From Pantoea sp. Ep11b (GTDB lineage: Bacteria; Pseudomonadota; Gammaproteobacteria; Enterobacterales; Enterobacteriaceae): DNA of 64,000 nt. Positions 12,426 to 24,542 of the stretch are shown here, in pieces. The notes beneath the pieces were generated by a model, which was given only the letters and a program-made list of their open reading frames with translations, did not search any database and was not told the origin of the DNA. Each line of letters begins with the position of its first letter. Positions within the stretch are counted from its first letter, which is position 1. A program made the position numbers and the translations under genes. Where the stretch lies: assembly GCF_040783975.1 (NCBI RefSeq), contig NZ_CP160631.1:1054001-1118000 (forward strand), in the 5' to 3' direction.

Positions 12426-13899
12426 CCTGCGCGACTTACTCGGCCCCTGGGTGCCAGGCGCGCCGGCGCGCCCTTTGCGCGACATGACCCTGGACAGCCG
12501 CCTGGCGGCTTCTGGCGATCTGTTTGTCGCGGTTGCAGGCCACCAGGTCGACGGACGCCGTTTTATTCCACAGGCGATCGCGCAGGGCGTGGCGGCGGTG
12601 GTGGCGGAAGCCGAGGGTGAAGCGGCTGACGGCGAGATCCGTGAAATGCACGGGGTGCCGGTCATCTATCTGGCCCAGCTGCCTCAGCGTCTGTCGGCGC
12701 TGGCAGGCCGCTTTTATCAGCAGCCGGGCGAAAAGCAGACGCTGATTGGTGTCACCGGCACCAACGGTAAAACCACGACCACACAGCTGCTGGCGCAGTG
12801 GGCAGCGCTGCTGGGTGAAACCAGCGCGGTCATGGGCACCGTCGGCAATGGGCTGGTCGGTCACTTATCGGCGGCGGAAAACACCACCGGTTCGGCGGTC
12901 GATGTTCAGCATCTGCTGCACGATCTGGCCGAAAAAGGGGCGACCCTGACCGCGATGGAAGTCTCGTCGCACGGCCTGGTGCAGCATCGCGTGGCGGCGC
13001 TGCCGTTTGCCGCCGCGGTCTTTACCAATCTCAGCCGCGATCATCTCGATTATCACGGCGATATGCAGGGCTACGAGTCAGCCAAGTGGCTGCTGTTTTC
13101 TGAACACCAGGTCGGCCAGGCGATCCTGAACGCGGATGATGAGGTCGGCCGTCGCTGGCTGGCGCGCCTGCCTGATGCCGTCGCCGTAACGCTGGAAGAT
13201 AACCTGCAGCCGGGCTGCCGGGGCCGCTGGCTGAAAGCCGATGCGGTGACCTATCACGACAACGGTGCGCACATCCGCTTCAGCTCCAGCTGGGGCGATG
13301 GCGAGATCGACAGCCCGCTGATGGGCGCCTTCAACGTCAGCAACCTGATGCTGGCGCTGGCAACGCTGCTGTCGCTGGATTATCCGCTGACCACGCTGGT
13401 CAGTGTGGCTTCGCAGCTGCAGCCGGTCAACGGGCGCATGGAAGTCTTCAGCGCCGCAGGAAAACCCACGGTGGTGGTGGATTATGCCCACACACCGGAT
13501 GCGCTGGAAAAGGCGCTGGAAGCGGCCCGCCTGCACTGCAAAGGCAAACTCTGGTGCCTGTTTGGCTGTGGCGGCGATCGCGACAAAGGCAAACGTCCTC
13601 TGATGGGCGCGATCGCTGAGCAGTATGCGGATGTCGTGGTCATTACGGATGACAACCCGCGCAGCGAAGATCCTCAGGCGATTGTAAACGACATTCTGAC
13701 CGGATTGCTGGACCCCGGCCGCGCACGCGTGGTCGCCGGCCGTGCGCAGGCGGTCACTAACACCATTATGCAGGCGCAGCCCGACGATATCGTGCTGGTG
13801 GCTGGCAAAGGCCATGAAGATTATCAGATCATCGGTAATCACCGTCTCGACTATTCCGATCGTGCCACCGTTGCGGCACTGCTGGGAGGCGTAGCATGA
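12412..13899 (+). CDS. murE: UDP-MurNAc-L-Ala-D-Glu:meso-diaminopimelate ligase MurE
   Basis: Cytoplasmic ATP-dependent ligase adding meso-diaminopimelate to the peptidoglycan precursor. It has the ATP loop [16 protein letters not shown] and the DNPRSEDP segment, the DNPR signature of DAP-specific MurE. The GTG at 12412 after GAGGAAACA gives [18 protein letters not shown] and 495 residues, the E. coli length. The frame extends 12 bases further upstream into ftsI without similarity. It overlaps murF by 4 bases. Confidence 0.96.
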   Translation: MTDRNLRDLLGPWVPGAPARPLRDMTLDSRLAASGDLFVAVAGHQVDGRRFIPQAIAQGVAAVVAEAEGEAADGEIREMHGVPVIYLAQLPQRLSALAGRFYQQPGEKQTLIGVTGTNGKTTTTQLLAQWAALLGETSAVMGTVGNGLVGHLSAAENTTGSAVDVQHLLHDLAEKGATLTAMEVSSHGLVQHRVAALPFAAAVFTNLSRDHLDYHGDMQGYESAKWLLFSEHQVGQAILNADDEVGRRWLARLPDAVAVTLEDNLQPGCRGRWLKADAVTYHDNGAHIRFSSSWGDGEIDSPLMGAFNVSNLMLALATLLSLDYPLTTLVSVASQLQPVNGRMEVFSAAGKPTVVVDYAHTPDALEKALEAARLHCKGKLWCLFGCGGDRDKGKRPLMGAIAEQYADVVVITDDNPRSEDPQAIVNDILTGLLDPGRARVVAGRAQAVTNTIMQAQPDDIVLVAGKGHEDYQIIGNHRLDYSDRATVAALLGGVA

Positions 13900-15254
13900 T
13901 CCCGGTTTCATTACAGACGCTGGCGCAGATCACCGGCGGCACGCTGCACGGCAGCGATCTGACGCTGAATGAGGTGACCACTGACACCCGCCGCGTGACC
14001 GCAGGCAGCCTGTTTGTGGCGCTGGTCGGCGAACGCTTTGATGCTCACGACTTCGCCGCCGATGCGATTGCCAGTGGCGCGCAGGCGCTGCTGGTGAGTA
14101 AGCATTTACCTGTCGCTGTGCCGCAGGTCGTGGTTGCGGATACCCGCCTCGCCTTTGGCAGACTGGGCGCGTGGGTGCGTCAGCAGTCCACCGCGCGCGT
14201 GGTGGCACTGACCGGCTCCTCCGGCAAGACCTCAGTTAAAGAGATGACGGCCGCGATTCTGCGTCAGTGCGGCGAAACGCTCTACACGGCGGGCAACCTG
14301 AACAACGATTATGGCGTGCCGATGACGCTGCTGCGGCTGACCGCAGAGCATCAGTATGCGGTGATCGAACTGGGTGCGAATCATCAGGGCGAAATCGCCT
14401 ACACCACCGATCTGGTGAAGCCGGAAAGCGCGCTGGTAAACAACCTGGCCGCTGCCCATCTGGAAGGTTTTGGTTCACTGGAAGGTGTTGCCAAAGCCAA
14501 AGGCGAGATTTTTCAGGGCTTACCGGCTCAGGGGATCGCCATTCTGAATGCCGAAAGCAATGACTGGCCCAACTGGCAGCGCACACTGCAGGATAAAACA
14601 GTGTGGCGCTTCTCGCCGCAGGCGGCAGAGTGTGATTTTTCCGCCCACGATATCCGCATCGCGCAGGATGGCACCCATTTCGTGATGAAGACGCCGCGCG
14701 GCACGATCGACATCGTGCTGCCGCTGCCGGGACGTCACAACATCGCTAACGCCCTGGCGGCCGCGGCGCTGGCGCTGTCGGTGGACGCTCCGCTCAGCGC
14801 CGTTCAGCAGGGACTCAGAAACCTGCAGTCGGTGCCGGGTCGCCTGTTCCCGGTTCGCCTCTCTGCGAATCAGTTGCTGCTGGATGACAGCTACAACGCC
14901 AACGTCGGGTCGATGACCGCCGCCGCGCAGGTGCTCTCAGAGATGCCAGGCTACCGGGTGCTGGTCGCGGGTGACATGGCGGAACTGGGCGACGAAACAG
15001 AAAAATGTCACCGCGAAGTCGGAGAAGCGGCGCGTGATGCCGGTATCGATCGCGTACTGACCACCGGCAGATTCAGCCATTTTATCGGCGAAAGCAGCGG
15101 AGTTGGCGAACATTTCAGCGATAAGACGGCGCTGACTGAACGTTTGCGTCAGTTGTTGTCCGAACACTCAGAAATTACAGTCTTGATAAAAGGTTCACGT
15201 AGTGCCGCCATGGAGCAGGTAGTACAGAGCTTAAAGGAGAAAGGAACATGTTAG
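13896..15254 (+). CDS. murF: UDP-MurNAc-tripeptide:D-Ala-D-Ala ligase MurF
   Basis: Adds the D-Ala-D-Ala dipeptide to make the UDP-MurNAc-pentapeptide. The 452-residue protein has the Mur-ligase ATP loop [12 protein letters not shown] near residues 107-118, [13 protein letters not shown] in the central domain and [13 protein letters not shown] in the C-terminal domain. It begins inside the murE stop (ATGA) and its end overlaps the mraY start by 7 bases. Confidence 0.97.
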   Translation: MIPVSLQTLAQITGGTLHGSDLTLNEVTTDTRRVTAGSLFVALVGERFDAHDFAADAIASGAQALLVSKHLPVAVPQVVVADTRLAFGRLGAWVRQQSTARVVALTGSSGKTSVKEMTAAILRQCGETLYTAGNLNNDYGVPMTLLRLTAEHQYAVIELGANHQGEIAYTTDLVKPESALVNNLAAAHLEGFGSLEGVAKAKGEIFQGLPAQGIAILNAESNDWPNWQRTLQDKTVWRFSPQAAECDFSAHDIRIAQDGTHFVMKTPRGTIDIVLPLPGRHNIANALAAAALALSVDAPLSAVQQGLRNLQSVPGRLFPVRLSANQLLLDDSYNANVGSMTAAAQVLSEMPGYRVLVAGDMAELGDETEKCHREVGEAARDAGIDRVLTTGRFSHFIGESSGVGEHFSDKTALTERLRQLLSEHSEITVLIKGSRSAAMEQVVQSLKEKGTC

Positions 15255-16330
15255 TCTGGCTGGCCGAGCATCTGGTCGCTTTTTATTCCGGCTTTAACGT
15301 CTTTTCGTATCTGACGTTTCGCGCCATCGTCAGCCTGCTGACCGCGTTATTTCTCTCGCTCTGGATGGGACCGCGCCTGATCGCCTGGCTGCAGAAATTA
15401 CAGATTGGCCAGGTTGTCCGTAACGATGGCCCGGAGTCACACTTCAGCAAGCGCGGCACGCCTACGATGGGCGGCATTATGATCCTGACCTCCATCACCG
15501 TCTCCGTGCTGATGTGGGCCTATCCCTCTAATCCGTACGTCTGGTGTGTGCTGTTCGTCCTGATTGGCTTCGGCATCATCGGCTTTGTCGATGACTACCG
15601 CAAAGTCGTGCGCAAAGACACCAAAGGCCTGATCGCCCGCTGGAAATATTTCTGGATGTCAGTGATCTCGCTGGGCGTGGCCTTCGGACTCTATGCGGCG
15701 GGCAAAGATACACCCGCGACCCAGCTGGTGGTGCCTTTCTTTAAAGACATCATGCCGCAGCTGGGCCTGTTCTATGTGCTGCTGGCCTACTTTGTAATTG
15801 TCGGCACCGGTAACGCGGTCAACCTGACCGATGGCCTGGATGGTCTGGCTATCATGCCAACCGTATTTGTCGCGGCGGGCTTTGCGCTGGTCGCCTGGGC
15901 CACCGGTAACGTCAAATTTGCGGAGTACCTGCACATCCCTTATCTGCGTCACGCGGGTGAACTGGTGATCGTCTGTACTGCCATCGTTGGGGCAGGGCTG
16001 GGCTTCCTCTGGTTTAACACCTATCCGGCTCAGGTCTTTATGGGCGACGTCGGCTCGCTGGCGCTGGGCGGCGCACTGGGCACCATCGCCGTACTGCTGC
16101 GTCAGGAATTTTTGCTGGTGATCATGGGCGGCGTGTTTGTGGTTGAAACGCTGTCGGTGATCCTGCAGGTGGGATCGTTCAAGTTACGCGGCCAGCGTAT
16201 TTTCCGCATGGCGCCGATCCATCACCACTATGAACTCAAGGGCTGGCCGGAACCGCGCGTGATTGTGCGCTTCTGGATCATTTCGCTAATGCTGGTGCTG
16301 ATTGGCCTGGCCACGCTGAAGGTGCGTTAA
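15248..16330 (+). CDS. mraY: Phospho-MurNAc-pentapeptide transferase MraY
   Basis: Integral membrane enzyme that transfers phospho-MurNAc-pentapeptide to undecaprenyl phosphate, giving lipid I. The 360-residue protein has about ten membrane segments and the family motifs [19 protein letters not shown] (catalytic aspartate pair), NLTDGLDGL and [13 protein letters not shown]. The start is behind an AAAGGAAC site inside the end of murF. Confidence 0.97.
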   Translation: MLVWLAEHLVAFYSGFNVFSYLTFRAIVSLLTALFLSLWMGPRLIAWLQKLQIGQVVRNDGPESHFSKRGTPTMGGIMILTSITVSVLMWAYPSNPYVWCVLFVLIGFGIIGFVDDYRKVVRKDTKGLIARWKYFWMSVISLGVAFGLYAAGKDTPATQLVVPFFKDIMPQLGLFYVLLAYFVIVGTGNAVNLTDGLDGLAIMPTVFVAAGFALVAWATGNVKFAEYLHIPYLRHAGELVIVCTAIVGAGLGFLWFNTYPAQVFMGDVGSLALGGALGTIAVLLRQEFLLVIMGGVFVVETLSVILQVGSFKLRGQRIFRMAPIHHHYELKGWPEPRVIVRFWIISLMLVLIGLATLKVR

Positions 16331-16332
16331 TC

Positions 16333-17649
16333 ATGGCTGACTATCAGGGTAGAAAAGTCGTCATCATCGGGCTGGGCCTGACCGGGCTCTCCTGTGTTGA
16401 TTTCTTTTTAGCGCAGGGCGTAACGCCTCGCGTGATGGACACCCGTGTCTCGCCGCCGGGGCTGGAAAAACTGCCCGGCCAGGTTGAACGTCATCTGGGC
16501 GGACTCAACGGCGACTGGCTGCTGGCCGCCGACCTGATTGTGGCCAGCCCGGGTATCGCGCTGGCGCACCCGGTGCTCAGTGAAGCGGCAGACGCCGGTA
16601 TCGAAATCGTCGGTGACATTGAGCTGTTCTGCCGCGAGGCGCAGGCCCCGATCGTGGCGATTACCGGCTCTAACGGCAAAAGCACCGTCACCACGCTGGT
16701 CGGCGAGATGGCAAAAGCGGCGGGCTGGCAGGTGGGCGTCGGCGGCAATATCGGCCTGCCTGCGCTGAGCCTGCTGCAGACTCCGGCACAGCTCTATGTG
16801 CTGGAACTCTCCAGTTTTCAGCTGGAGACCACCAGCAGCCTCAAAGCGGCGGCGGCCACCGTGCTGAACGTCAGCGAAGATCATATGGATCGTTATCCGC
16901 TGGGCATGCAGCAGTATCGCGCGGCCAAACTGCGGATCTACGAGAACGCCCGAACCTGCGTCGTTAACGCCGATGATGCGCTGACGATGCCGGTGCGCGG
17001 CGCAGATAACCGCTGCATCAGCTTCGGTATCGACTTTGGCGACTACCACCTTAACAAGCAGCAGGGCAGTATCTGGCTGCGGGTGAAGGGCGAGAAAGTG
17101 CTGAACACGGCCGAAATGAAGATGGTGGGACAGCACAACTACGCGAACGCGCTGGCGGCGCTGGCGCTGGCCGATGCGGTCGGTCTGCCTCGCGCCTCCA
17201 GTCTGGCTGCCCTGACGCAGTTCAGCGGCCTGGCGCACCGTTTTCAGCTGGTCCATGAACATCAGGGCGTGCGCTGGATTAACGACTCCAAAGCCACCAA
17301 CGTCGGCAGCACCGAAGCGGCGCTGAACGGCCTGCAGGTAGAGGGAACTCTGTGGCTGCTGATGGGCGGGGACGGAAAGTCTGCCGACTTCTCGCCGCTG
17401 CTTCCCTGGCTGCAGGGCGACCATATCCGCCTCTACTGCTTTGGCCGCGATGGTGATGCGCTGGCGGCACTGCGTCCGGAGATTGCTGTGCGCACGGAGA
17501 CGCTGCGTCAGGCGATGGAGCAGATTGCGCCACAGGTCCGGTCTGGCGACATGGTGCTGCTGTCGCCCGCCTGCGCCAGCCTTGACCAGTTCCGTAACTT
17601 TGAGCAGCGCGGTGAGCAGTTCGCGCAACTGGCGAAGGAGCTGAGCTGA
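16333..17649 (+). CDS. murD: UDP-MurNAc-L-alanine:D-glutamate ligase MurD
   Basis: Cytoplasmic ligase adding D-glutamate, the second residue of the stem peptide. The 438-residue protein has an N-terminal Rossmann domain ([12 protein letters not shown]), the ATP loop [13 protein letters not shown] near residues 111-123 and a C-terminal domain with [12 protein letters not shown]. It starts 2 bases after mraY and its last base is the first base of ftsW. Confidence 0.97.
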   Translation: MADYQGRKVVIIGLGLTGLSCVDFFLAQGVTPRVMDTRVSPPGLEKLPGQVERHLGGLNGDWLLAADLIVASPGIALAHPVLSEAADAGIEIVGDIELFCREAQAPIVAITGSNGKSTVTTLVGEMAKAAGWQVGVGGNIGLPALSLLQTPAQLYVLELSSFQLETTSSLKAAAATVLNVSEDHMDRYPLGMQQYRAAKLRIYENARTCVVNADDALTMPVRGADNRCISFGIDFGDYHLNKQQGSIWLRVKGEKVLNTAEMKMVGQHNYANALAALALADAVGLPRASSLAALTQFSGLAHRFQLVHEHQGVRWINDSKATNVGSTEAALNGLQVEGTLWLLMGGDGKSADFSPLLPWLQGDHIRLYCFGRDGDALAALRPEIAVRTETLRQAMEQIAPQVRSGDMVLLSPACASLDQFRNFEQRGEQFAQLAKELS

Positions 17650-18863
17650 TGCGTATTCCTGGTGCCGGTGTGGCGCAATTCTTTGGCGGACGCCTGAAAG
17701 ACTGGGTCATGGGCGCACGCGAGAGCGATGACACGTCGCTGGTGCTCTATGACCGCACGCTGCTATGGCTGACGCTGGGCCTGGCGGTGATCGGTTTTGT
17801 GATGGTGACATCGGCCTCAATGCCGGTCGGTCAGCGTCTCAACGATGACCTGTTCTACTTTGCCAAGCGTGATGCGTTCTATATTGCGCTGGCCTTTGGT
17901 ATGGCGCTGGTCACGCTGCGGGTGCCGATGGATTTCTGGCAACGTTACAGCAACGTGATGCTGATGGTGACGGTAGCGATGCTGCTGATTGTTCTGGTGG
18001 TCGGTAGCTCGGTTAACGGGGCCTCGCGCTGGATCGCGCTGGGGCCACTGCGTATTCAGCCTGCCGAGCTGTCGAAGCTCTCCCTGTTCTGCTATCTCGC
18101 CAGCTACCTGGTGCGCAAGGTAGAGGAGGTGCGTAACAACTTCTGGGGCTTCTGTAAGCCGATGGGCGTGATGGTGGTACTGGCGGTTTTACTGCTGGCG
18201 CAGCCCGACCTCGGAACGGTCGTCGTACTCTTTGTGACCACGCTGGCGATGCTGTTTCTGGCGGGTGCCAAACTGTGGCAGTTCATGGCCATCATCGGCT
18301 CCGGTATTTTCGCGGTGATCCTGCTGATTATCGCCGAACCTTACCGTATGCGCCGTGTGACCTCGTTCTGGAATCCGTGGGAAGATCCCTTTGGTAGCGG
18401 CTATCAGCTGACGCAGTCGCTGATGGCATTTGGTCGCGGCGAATTCTGGGGCCAGGGGCTGGGTAACTCCGTACAAAAGCTGGAATATCTGCCGGAAGCG
18501 CATACCGACTTTATTTTCGCCATCATAGGGGAAGAACTCGGCTACGTCGGTGTGGTATTGGCACTTTTAATGGTATTCTTCGTCGCTTTTCGTGCGATGT
18601 CGATTGGTCGCCGTGCACTGGAGCTGGATCAGCGTTTCTCCGGCTTTCTGGCCTGTTCGATCGGGGTCTGGTTCAGCTTCCAGGCGCTGGTTAATGTCGG
18701 GGCCGCCGCCGGTATGCTGCCGACCAAAGGTCTGACGTTACCGCTGATCAGCTACGGTGGGTCGAGTCTGATCATTATGTCGACGGCCATCGTCTTTTTA
18801 TTACGCATAGATTATGAAACGCGCCTGGCGAAAGCGCAGGCGTTTACCCGAGGTGGTCGATGA
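17649..18863 (+). CDS. ftsW: Lipid II polymerase FtsW of the divisome
   Basis: SEDS-family glycosyltransferase paired with FtsI for septal peptidoglycan. The 404-residue protein has ten predicted membrane spans. SEDS signatures include [28 protein letters not shown] and [14 protein letters not shown]. It is about ten residues shorter than E. coli FtsW because of a shorter cytoplasmic N-terminus; residues from [20 protein letters not shown] onward align directly. It overlaps murG by 4 bases. Confidence 0.96.
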   Translation: MRIPGAGVAQFFGGRLKDWVMGARESDDTSLVLYDRTLLWLTLGLAVIGFVMVTSASMPVGQRLNDDLFYFAKRDAFYIALAFGMALVTLRVPMDFWQRYSNVMLMVTVAMLLIVLVVGSSVNGASRWIALGPLRIQPAELSKLSLFCYLASYLVRKVEEVRNNFWGFCKPMGVMVVLAVLLLAQPDLGTVVVLFVTTLAMLFLAGAKLWQFMAIIGSGIFAVILLIIAEPYRMRRVTSFWNPWEDPFGSGYQLTQSLMAFGRGEFWGQGLGNSVQKLEYLPEAHTDFIFAIIGEELGYVGVVLALLMVFFVAFRAMSIGRRALELDQRFSGFLACSIGVWFSFQALVNVGAAAGMLPTKGLTLPLISYGGSSLIIMSTAIVFLLRIDYETRLAKAQAFTRGGR

Positions 18864-19918
18864 GCGGTAAGCGATTGATGGTGATGGCAGGCGGAACCGG
18901 TGGACATGTCTTTCCCGGTCTGGCTGTCGCCCATCATCTGATGGAGCAGGGCTGGGAGGTGCGCTGGCTGGGTACGGCCGACCGTATGGAAGCCGATCTG
19001 GTGCCAAAGCATGGCATCGACATCGACTTTATCCGCATCAGCGGATTACGCGGCAAAGGCCTGAAAGCCCTCCTGCAGGCCCCGCTGCGCATTTTCAACG
19101 CATGGCGTCAGGCGCGCCGCATCATGAAAGCCTGGCAGCCGGATGTGGTGCTGGGCATGGGCGGCTACGTTTCGGGCCCCGGCGGTCTGGCGGCCTGGAG
19201 TTGTGGCATTCCGGTGGTGCTGCATGAGCAGAATGGCATCGCCGGATTGACTAACAAGTGGCTGTCGAAAATCGCCACCAAAGTGCTGCAGGCTTTCCCG
19301 GGCGCCTTCCCCGCCGCTGATGTGGTAGGAAACCCGGTGCGTACCGATGTTCTGGCGCTGCCGCTGCCTGCGCAGCGGATGGCTGGTCGTCACGGCCCCG
19401 TGCGGGTGCTGGTGATTGGCGGCAGTCAGGGCGCACGGATACTGAATCAGACCCTGCCGCAGGTCGCGGCGCGGGTGGGTGATGAGATCACCCTGTGGCA
19501 CCAGACCGGTAAAGGGGCGCTGCCCGAAACCGAGAAAGCCTATCAGCAGGCCGGTCAGAGCCGGCACAAGGTGACCGAGTTTATTGATGATATGGCGGCC
19601 GCCTACGCCTGGGCGGACCTGGTGGTGTGTCGCTCTGGTGCGTTAACCGTGAGCGAAGTCGCTGCCGCAGGTTTACCGGCGATTTTTGTGCCGTTTCAGC
19701 ATAAAGATCGCCAGCAGTACTGGAACGCGCTGCCGCTGGAGAAAGCGGGCGCCGCCAGAATTTTTGAGCAGCCGCAGTTTACGGCGGAGGCCGTCGCGGA
19801 TCAGCTCCGCCACTGGGATCGCGCAACACTGCTGACGATGGCTGAACAGGCCCGTCAGGTGGCGATCCCCGATGCGACCGAACGGGTCGCTCAGGAAGTG
19901 GCTCGCGCCGCAAAGTAA
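18860..19918 (+). CDS. murG: Lipid II synthase MurG (N-acetylglucosaminyltransferase)
   Basis: Peripheral membrane GT-B glycosyltransferase that converts lipid I to lipid II. The 352-residue protein has the N-terminal glycine-rich loop [27 protein letters not shown] and [12 protein letters not shown] in the second Rossmann domain, and the UDP-GlcNAc signature [18 protein letters not shown]. It overlaps the ftsW stop. A 70-base gap to murC follows, the longest before ftsA within the cluster. Confidence 0.97.
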   Translation: MSGKRLMVMAGGTGGHVFPGLAVAHHLMEQGWEVRWLGTADRMEADLVPKHGIDIDFIRISGLRGKGLKALLQAPLRIFNAWRQARRIMKAWQPDVVLGMGGYVSGPGGLAAWSCGIPVVLHEQNGIAGLTNKWLSKIATKVLQAFPGAFPAADVVGNPVRTDVLALPLPAQRMAGRHGPVRVLVIGGSQGARILNQTLPQVAARVGDEITLWHQTGKGALPETEKAYQQAGQSRHKVTEFIDDMAAAYAWADLVVCRSGALTVSEVAAAGLPAIFVPFQHKDRQQYWNALPLEKAGAARIFEQPQFTAEAVADQLRHWDRATLLTMAEQARQVAIPDATERVAQEVARAAK

Positions 19919-19942
19919 TCATTCCGGTCAGCGCGTCTGACC

Positions 19943-19961
19943 TGTACCCGGAGCGGGTACA
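19943..19961 (+). other. Perfect hairpin in the murG-murC gap
   Basis: TGTACCCG and CGGGTACA form an 8-bp perfect stem with a 3-base GAG loop in the only sizeable gap of this part of the cluster. No T run follows, so it is not a conventional terminator. It could affect mRNA processing or stability or the relative translation of murC; function unknown. Confidence 0.5.
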
Positions 19962-19988
19962 AACTGAAAGAGCAGGTAATTGAGAGCG

Positions 19989-21464
19989 ATGAATACACAA
20001 CAATTGGCAAAACTGCGTTCTATTGTGCCCGAGATGCGTCGCGTCCGGCACATCCACTTTGTCGGCATCGGTGGTGCGGGCATGGGCGGTATTGCCGAAG
20101 TGTTAGCAAATGAAGGCTACCATATCAGCGGTTCAGATCTGGCCCCTAACCCGGTGACACAGCATCTGACCGGACTGGGTGCCACCATTTATTTTAACCA
20201 TCGCCCTGAGAACGTCACCGATGCCAGCGTGGTCGTGGTGTCCAGCGCCGTTTCGCAGGATAACCCTGAACTGGTGGCGGCCCGCGAACAGCGTATCCCG
20301 GTGATCCGCCGTGCGGAGATGCTGGCTGAGCTGATGCGCTTCCGTCACGGCATCGCCGTTGCCGGGACGCATGGCAAAACCACCACCACGGCGATGGTTT
20401 CAAGTATTTATGCGGAAGCGGGTCTCGATCCGACCTTCGTTAACGGCGGCCTGGTGAAAGCCGCAGGCACCCATGCGCGCCTGGGTCACAGCCGCTATCT
20501 GATTGCCGAAGCGGATGAGAGCGATGCGTCGTTCCTGCATCTGCAGCCGATGGTGGCGATTGTGACCAACATCGAAGCCGATCACATGGACACTTATCAG
20601 GGCGATTTCGGGAACCTGAAGCAGACGTTTATTAACTTCCTGCACAACCTGCCGTTTTATGGTCGCGCAGTGATGTGCGTGGATGATGCGGTGATCCGTG
20701 ACCTGATCCCGCGCGTGGGACGCCATATCACCACTTACGGCTTCAGCGACGATGCGGATCTGCGGATCGAGAACTACGAGCAGCTGGGTGCCCAGGGCCA
20801 TTTCACCCTGATCCGTCAGGATAAAGCGCCGCTGAAGATTACGCTGAACGCGCCGGGCCGTCACAACGCCCTGAACGCGGCCGCCGCCGTCGCCGTCGCC
20901 AGCGAAGAGGGCATTGAAGACAATGCAATTCTGGCTGCGCTGGAGAGTTTCCAGGGTACCGGTCGTCGCTTTGATCTGCTGGGTGAGTTCCCGACAGAGC
21001 CGGTCAATGGTCAGCCAGGCAGCGCGATGCTGGTGGATGACTACGGCCATCATCCCACCGAAGTGGATGCGACGATCAAAGCCGCACGCGCAGGCTGGCC
21101 GGATAAAAAGCTGGTGATGGTGTTTCAGCCGCACCGCTACAGCCGGACCCGCGACCTGTTCGACGATTTTGCCAACGTGTTGTCCCATGTGGATGTGCTG
21201 CTGATGCTGGATGTTTACTCGGCCGGTGAAACCGCCATTCCGGGGGCTGACAGCCGTTCGCTGTGCCGGGCGATCCGTAACCGTGGCAAGGTCGATCCGA
21301 TCCTGGTCACGGAACATGAGGCCCTGCCGGAGATGCTGGCGCCGCTGCTGTCAGGTAACGACCTGATTCTGGTTCAGGGTGCCGGAAACGTCGGCAAAGT
21401 GGCGCGTAAACTGGCTGAGATCAAACTCCAGCCAGCGCCTGAAGCGGAGGATCGTCATGGCTGA
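19989..21464 (+). CDS. murC: UDP-N-acetylmuramate:L-alanine ligase MurC
   Basis: Adds L-alanine to UDP-MurNAc, the first amino acid of the stem peptide. The 491-residue protein has [17 protein letters not shown] near the N-terminus, the ATP loop [12 protein letters not shown] and [13 protein letters not shown] in the C-terminal domain. The ATG at 19989 ([16 protein letters not shown]) matches the E. coli start and length; an in-frame TTG three codons earlier is less likely. Its end overlaps ddlB by 8 bases. Confidence 0.97.
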   Translation: MNTQQLAKLRSIVPEMRRVRHIHFVGIGGAGMGGIAEVLANEGYHISGSDLAPNPVTQHLTGLGATIYFNHRPENVTDASVVVVSSAVSQDNPELVAAREQRIPVIRRAEMLAELMRFRHGIAVAGTHGKTTTTAMVSSIYAEAGLDPTFVNGGLVKAAGTHARLGHSRYLIAEADESDASFLHLQPMVAIVTNIEADHMDTYQGDFGNLKQTFINFLHNLPFYGRAVMCVDDAVIRDLIPRVGRHITTYGFSDDADLRIENYEQLGAQGHFTLIRQDKAPLKITLNAPGRHNALNAAAAVAVASEEGIEDNAILAALESFQGTGRRFDLLGEFPTEPVNGQPGSAMLVDDYGHHPTEVDATIKAARAGWPDKKLVMVFQPHRYSRTRDLFDDFANVLSHVDVLLMLDVYSAGETAIPGADSRSLCRAIRNRGKVDPILVTEHEALPEMLAPLLSGNDLILVQGAGNVGKVARKLAEIKLQPAPEAEDRHG

Positions 21465-22377
21465 TAAAGTGGCTGTATTAATGGGCGGCACCTCGGCAGA
21501 GCGCGAGGTTTCGCTGAATTCAGGTCAGGCCGTTGTCGCCGGATTACGGGAAATGGGGATTGATGCCGAGGGCATCGACACCCGCGACGTCTCTGTGCTG
21601 ACGCTGAAAGAGCAGGGCTTCACCAAAGCCTTTATCGCGCTGCATGGCCGGGGCGGAGAGGATGGCACGCTGCAGGCCGTCCTGGAGTTTCTGCAACTGC
21701 CCTATACCGGCAGCGGCGTGATGGCCTCGGCGGTGACTATGGACAAGCTGCGTACCAAACTGCTGTGGCAGGGGCGTGGCTTACCTTCAGGCCGCTTTGT
21801 CTGGCTGACACGTCAGCAGTGTGATGCCGGACTGGATGCCGCGTGTCACGCGGAGATTGCGGCGCTGGGCTTGCCGCTGTTTGTTAAGCCCGCCTGTGAA
21901 GGCTCCAGCGTGGGTATCAGCCGGGTCAACGATCTGAGCGCGCTGCCTGCGGCGCTGGAACTGGCGTTTAAGCACGACAACGATGTGCTGGTTGAGGCGT
22001 TTCTCAGCGGCGCGGAGTATACCGTGGCGATTGTGGGCGACCGCATCCTGCCGGCCATCGAAATAAAGAGCGCCAGCGAGTTCTATGATTATGAAGCAAA
22101 ATACATTTCTGACGATACTCAGTACCTCTGTCCGGCAGATTTAAGCCCTGAACGCGAGGCGGAGCTACAGCAGCTGGTGCTGGCCGCCTGGCGTGCGCTG
22201 GGATGCAGCGGCTGGGGACGGATAGATGTGATGACCGATGGGGCAGGGCACTTCCAGCTCCTGGAGGCGAACACCTCGCCGGGTATGACCAGTCACAGCC
22301 TGGTGCCGATGGCGGCAAAACAGGCGGGCATGAGTTTCCCGCAGCTGGTTGCCCATATTCTGGAGCTGGCCGACTGA
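21457..22377 (+). CDS. ddlB: D-alanine:D-alanine ligase DdlB
   Basis: ATP-grasp enzyme making D-Ala-D-Ala for MurF. The 306-residue product has [17 protein letters not shown] near the N-terminus, [23 protein letters not shown] in the nucleotide-binding part and [17 protein letters not shown] at the magnesium site. The ATG at 21457 follows a GGAGGATC site inside murC; the longer upstream frame is murC sequence read out of frame. FtsQ begins 1 base after the stop. Confidence 0.97.
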   Translation: MADKVAVLMGGTSAEREVSLNSGQAVVAGLREMGIDAEGIDTRDVSVLTLKEQGFTKAFIALHGRGGEDGTLQAVLEFLQLPYTGSGVMASAVTMDKLRTKLLWQGRGLPSGRFVWLTRQQCDAGLDAACHAEIAALGLPLFVKPACEGSSVGISRVNDLSALPAALELAFKHDNDVLVEAFLSGAEYTVAIVGDRILPAIEIKSASEFYDYEAKYISDDTQYLCPADLSPEREAELQQLVLAAWRALGCSGWGRIDVMTDGAGHFQLLEANTSPGMTSHSLVPMAAKQAGMSFPQLVAHILELAD

Positions 22378-22378
22378 T

Positions 22379-23218
22379 ATGTCACAGGCGGCGATGAGAG
22401 TTCGAAACCGTGAACCGCAGGAGCGTATTCGCACCGGCCGCAGTAACGGAGCCCGACTGTTCGGCATCATTTTTTTGCTGACCGTTATCGGGATTATGGT
22501 GGCTGGCGGACTGGCGGTGCTGAAGTGGATGAATGATGCGTCCCGGCTGCCGTTATCGAAACTGGTGGTGACAGGGCAGACGCACTACACCACGCACGAT
22601 GATATCCGCCAGGCGATTCTGTCGCTGGGTCCGCCCGGCACGTTTATGTCTCAGAATGTGGATATCCTGCAGCAGCAGATTGAGCGGCTGCCCTGGATTA
22701 AGCAGGTCAGCGTGCGTAAGCAGTGGCCGGATGAGCTGAAAATCCATCTGGTCGAGTACACGCCGGTGGCGCGCTGGAATGATTTGCATATGGTGGACGC
22801 GGAAGGCGTTTCCTTCAGCGTACCCGCCAGTCATGTCGGCAAAGAGGTACTGCCGATGTTGTATGGGCCGGAAGGGAGTGAGAAAGAGGTCCTGGCGGGC
22901 TATCACAGCATGGATGATGTGCTGAAAGCCCGGAAGTTTACGCTGAAGGTGGCGTCGATGACGGCCCGGCGTTCATGGCAACTGGTCACCAGCGATGATA
23001 TCCGCATCGAACTGGGACGCAGCGACACGATGAAACGACTGAATCGCTTTATTGAGCTCTATCCGGTGCTGCAGCAGCAAGGTCAGAACGAGAGCAAACG
23101 TATCAGCTACGTGGATTTGCGATACGACTCTGGTGCTTCTGTGGGCTGGACACCGGTCGTGATGGAGCCACAGGACAGTAATCAGCAACAGAACCAGGCA
23201 CAGGCTAAACAACAATGA
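22379..23218 (+). CDS. ftsQ: Cell division protein FtsQ
   Basis: Bitopic divisome protein bridging early and late division proteins. The 279-residue product has a basic cytoplasmic N-terminus, one membrane span (about residues 25-46), a periplasmic POTRA domain ([20 protein letters not shown]) and a beta domain ending in [12 protein letters not shown]. The start [12 protein letters not shown] is like E. coli FtsQ; the frame extends upstream into ddlB without similarity. Its stop overlaps ftsA by 4 bases. Confidence 0.96.
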   Translation: MSQAAMRVRNREPQERIRTGRSNGARLFGIIFLLTVIGIMVAGGLAVLKWMNDASRLPLSKLVVTGQTHYTTHDDIRQAILSLGPPGTFMSQNVDILQQQIERLPWIKQVSVRKQWPDELKIHLVEYTPVARWNDLHMVDAEGVSFSVPASHVGKEVLPMLYGPEGSEKEVLAGYHSMDDVLKARKFTLKVASMTARRSWQLVTSDDIRIELGRSDTMKRLNRFIELYPVLQQQGQNESKRISYVDLRYDSGASVGWTPVVMEPQDSNQQQNQAQAKQQ

Positions 23219-24471
23219 TCAAGGCAACGGACAGAAAACTGGTAGTTGGACTCGAAATCGGCACTGCGAAGGTTGCCGCCCTGGTTGGGGAAATTCTGCC
23301 CGATGGTATGGTCAACATTATTGGGGTGGGCAGCTGCCCGTCCCGTGGTATGGATAAAGGTGGCGTAAACGACCTTGAGTCGGTGGTGAAATGCGTTCAG
23401 CGCGCCATCGACCAGGCTGAGCTGATGGCAGACTGCCAGATCTCCTCCGTCTACCTTGCTTTATCGGGCAAACATATCAGTTGTCAGAACGAAATCGGGA
23501 TGGTTCCGATTTCCGAAGAGGAAGTGACTCAGGATGATGTGGAGAACGTCGTCCATACCGCGAAATCGGTTCGTGTGCGCGACGAGCATCGCATCCTGCA
23601 TGTCATCCCTCAGGAGTACGCCATCGACTACCAGGAAGGGATCAAAAACCCGGTGGGTCTGTCCGGCGTGCGTATGCAGGCGAAAGTGCACCTGATCACC
23701 TGCCACAACGACATGGCGAAGAACATCGTCAAAGCCGTTGAGCGCTGCGGACTGAAGGTCGATCAGCTGATTTTTGCCGGTCTCGCCTCCAGTTTTGCCG
23801 TACTGACTGAAGATGAACGTGAGCTGGGCGTATGTGTTGTCGACATTGGTGGCGGTACAATGGACATTGCCGTATATACCGGCGGCGCTTTACGGCACAC
23901 TAAGGTGATTCCATATGCAGGTAACGTCGTGACCAGTGACATCGCCTATGCGTTTGGTACACCGCCGACGGACGCTGAAGCGATCAAAGTGCGCCATGGC
24001 TGCGCACTGGGTTCGATTGTCGGCAAAGATGAGAACGTTGAAGTGCCGAGCGTGGGCGGACGTCCACCGCGCAGCCTGCAGCGTCAGACGCTGGCAGAAG
24101 TGATTGAGCCGCGTTACACCGAACTTTTGAATCTGGTCAATGACGAGATTCTGCAGTTACAGGAACAACTGCGTCAGCAGGGCGTGAAGCATCATCTGGC
24201 CGCAGGCATTGTCCTGACCGGGGGTGCCGCGCAAATCGAAGGACTGGCGGCCTGTGCGCAACGCGTATTCCATACGCAGGTGCGTATCGGACAGCCGCTG
24301 AATATTACCGGCCTGACTGACTATGCGCAGGAGTCGTACTACTCCACCGCAGTGGGACTGTTGCACTACGGCAAAGAGTCGCACATGAACGGTGATGCAG
24401 AGACCGAAAAACGTGTCTCAGTAGGCAACTGGTTCAAGCGTATTAACAGTTGGTTAAAAAAAGAGTTTTAA
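23215..24471 (+). CDS. ftsA: Cell division protein FtsA
   Basis: Actin-like ATPase that tethers FtsZ to the membrane and recruits later divisome proteins. The 418-residue protein has the phosphate-1 segment [32 protein letters not shown] in the second actin subdomain, [11 protein letters not shown], and the C-terminal amphipathic membrane-targeting helix [15 protein letters not shown]. It overlaps ftsQ and lies 71 bases before ftsZ. Confidence 0.97.
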   Translation: MIKATDRKLVVGLEIGTAKVAALVGEILPDGMVNIIGVGSCPSRGMDKGGVNDLESVVKCVQRAIDQAELMADCQISSVYLALSGKHISCQNEIGMVPISEEEVTQDDVENVVHTAKSVRVRDEHRILHVIPQEYAIDYQEGIKNPVGLSGVRMQAKVHLITCHNDMAKNIVKAVERCGLKVDQLIFAGLASSFAVLTEDERELGVCVVDIGGGTMDIAVYTGGALRHTKVIPYAGNVVTSDIAYAFGTPPTDAEAIKVRHGCALGSIVGKDENVEVPSVGGRPPRSLQRQTLAEVIEPRYTELLNLVNDEILQLQEQLRQQGVKHHLAAGIVLTGGAAQIEGLAACAQRVFHTQVRIGQPLNITGLTDYAQESYYSTAVGLLHYGKESHMNGDAETEKRVSVGNWFKRINSWLKKEF

Positions 24472-24542
24472 TTTTTGTGAAAGGGGATCATGCTGTTTTC
24501 TTTTGTGATCTCCAGGCGACAGGCACATAACGGAGAGAAATC

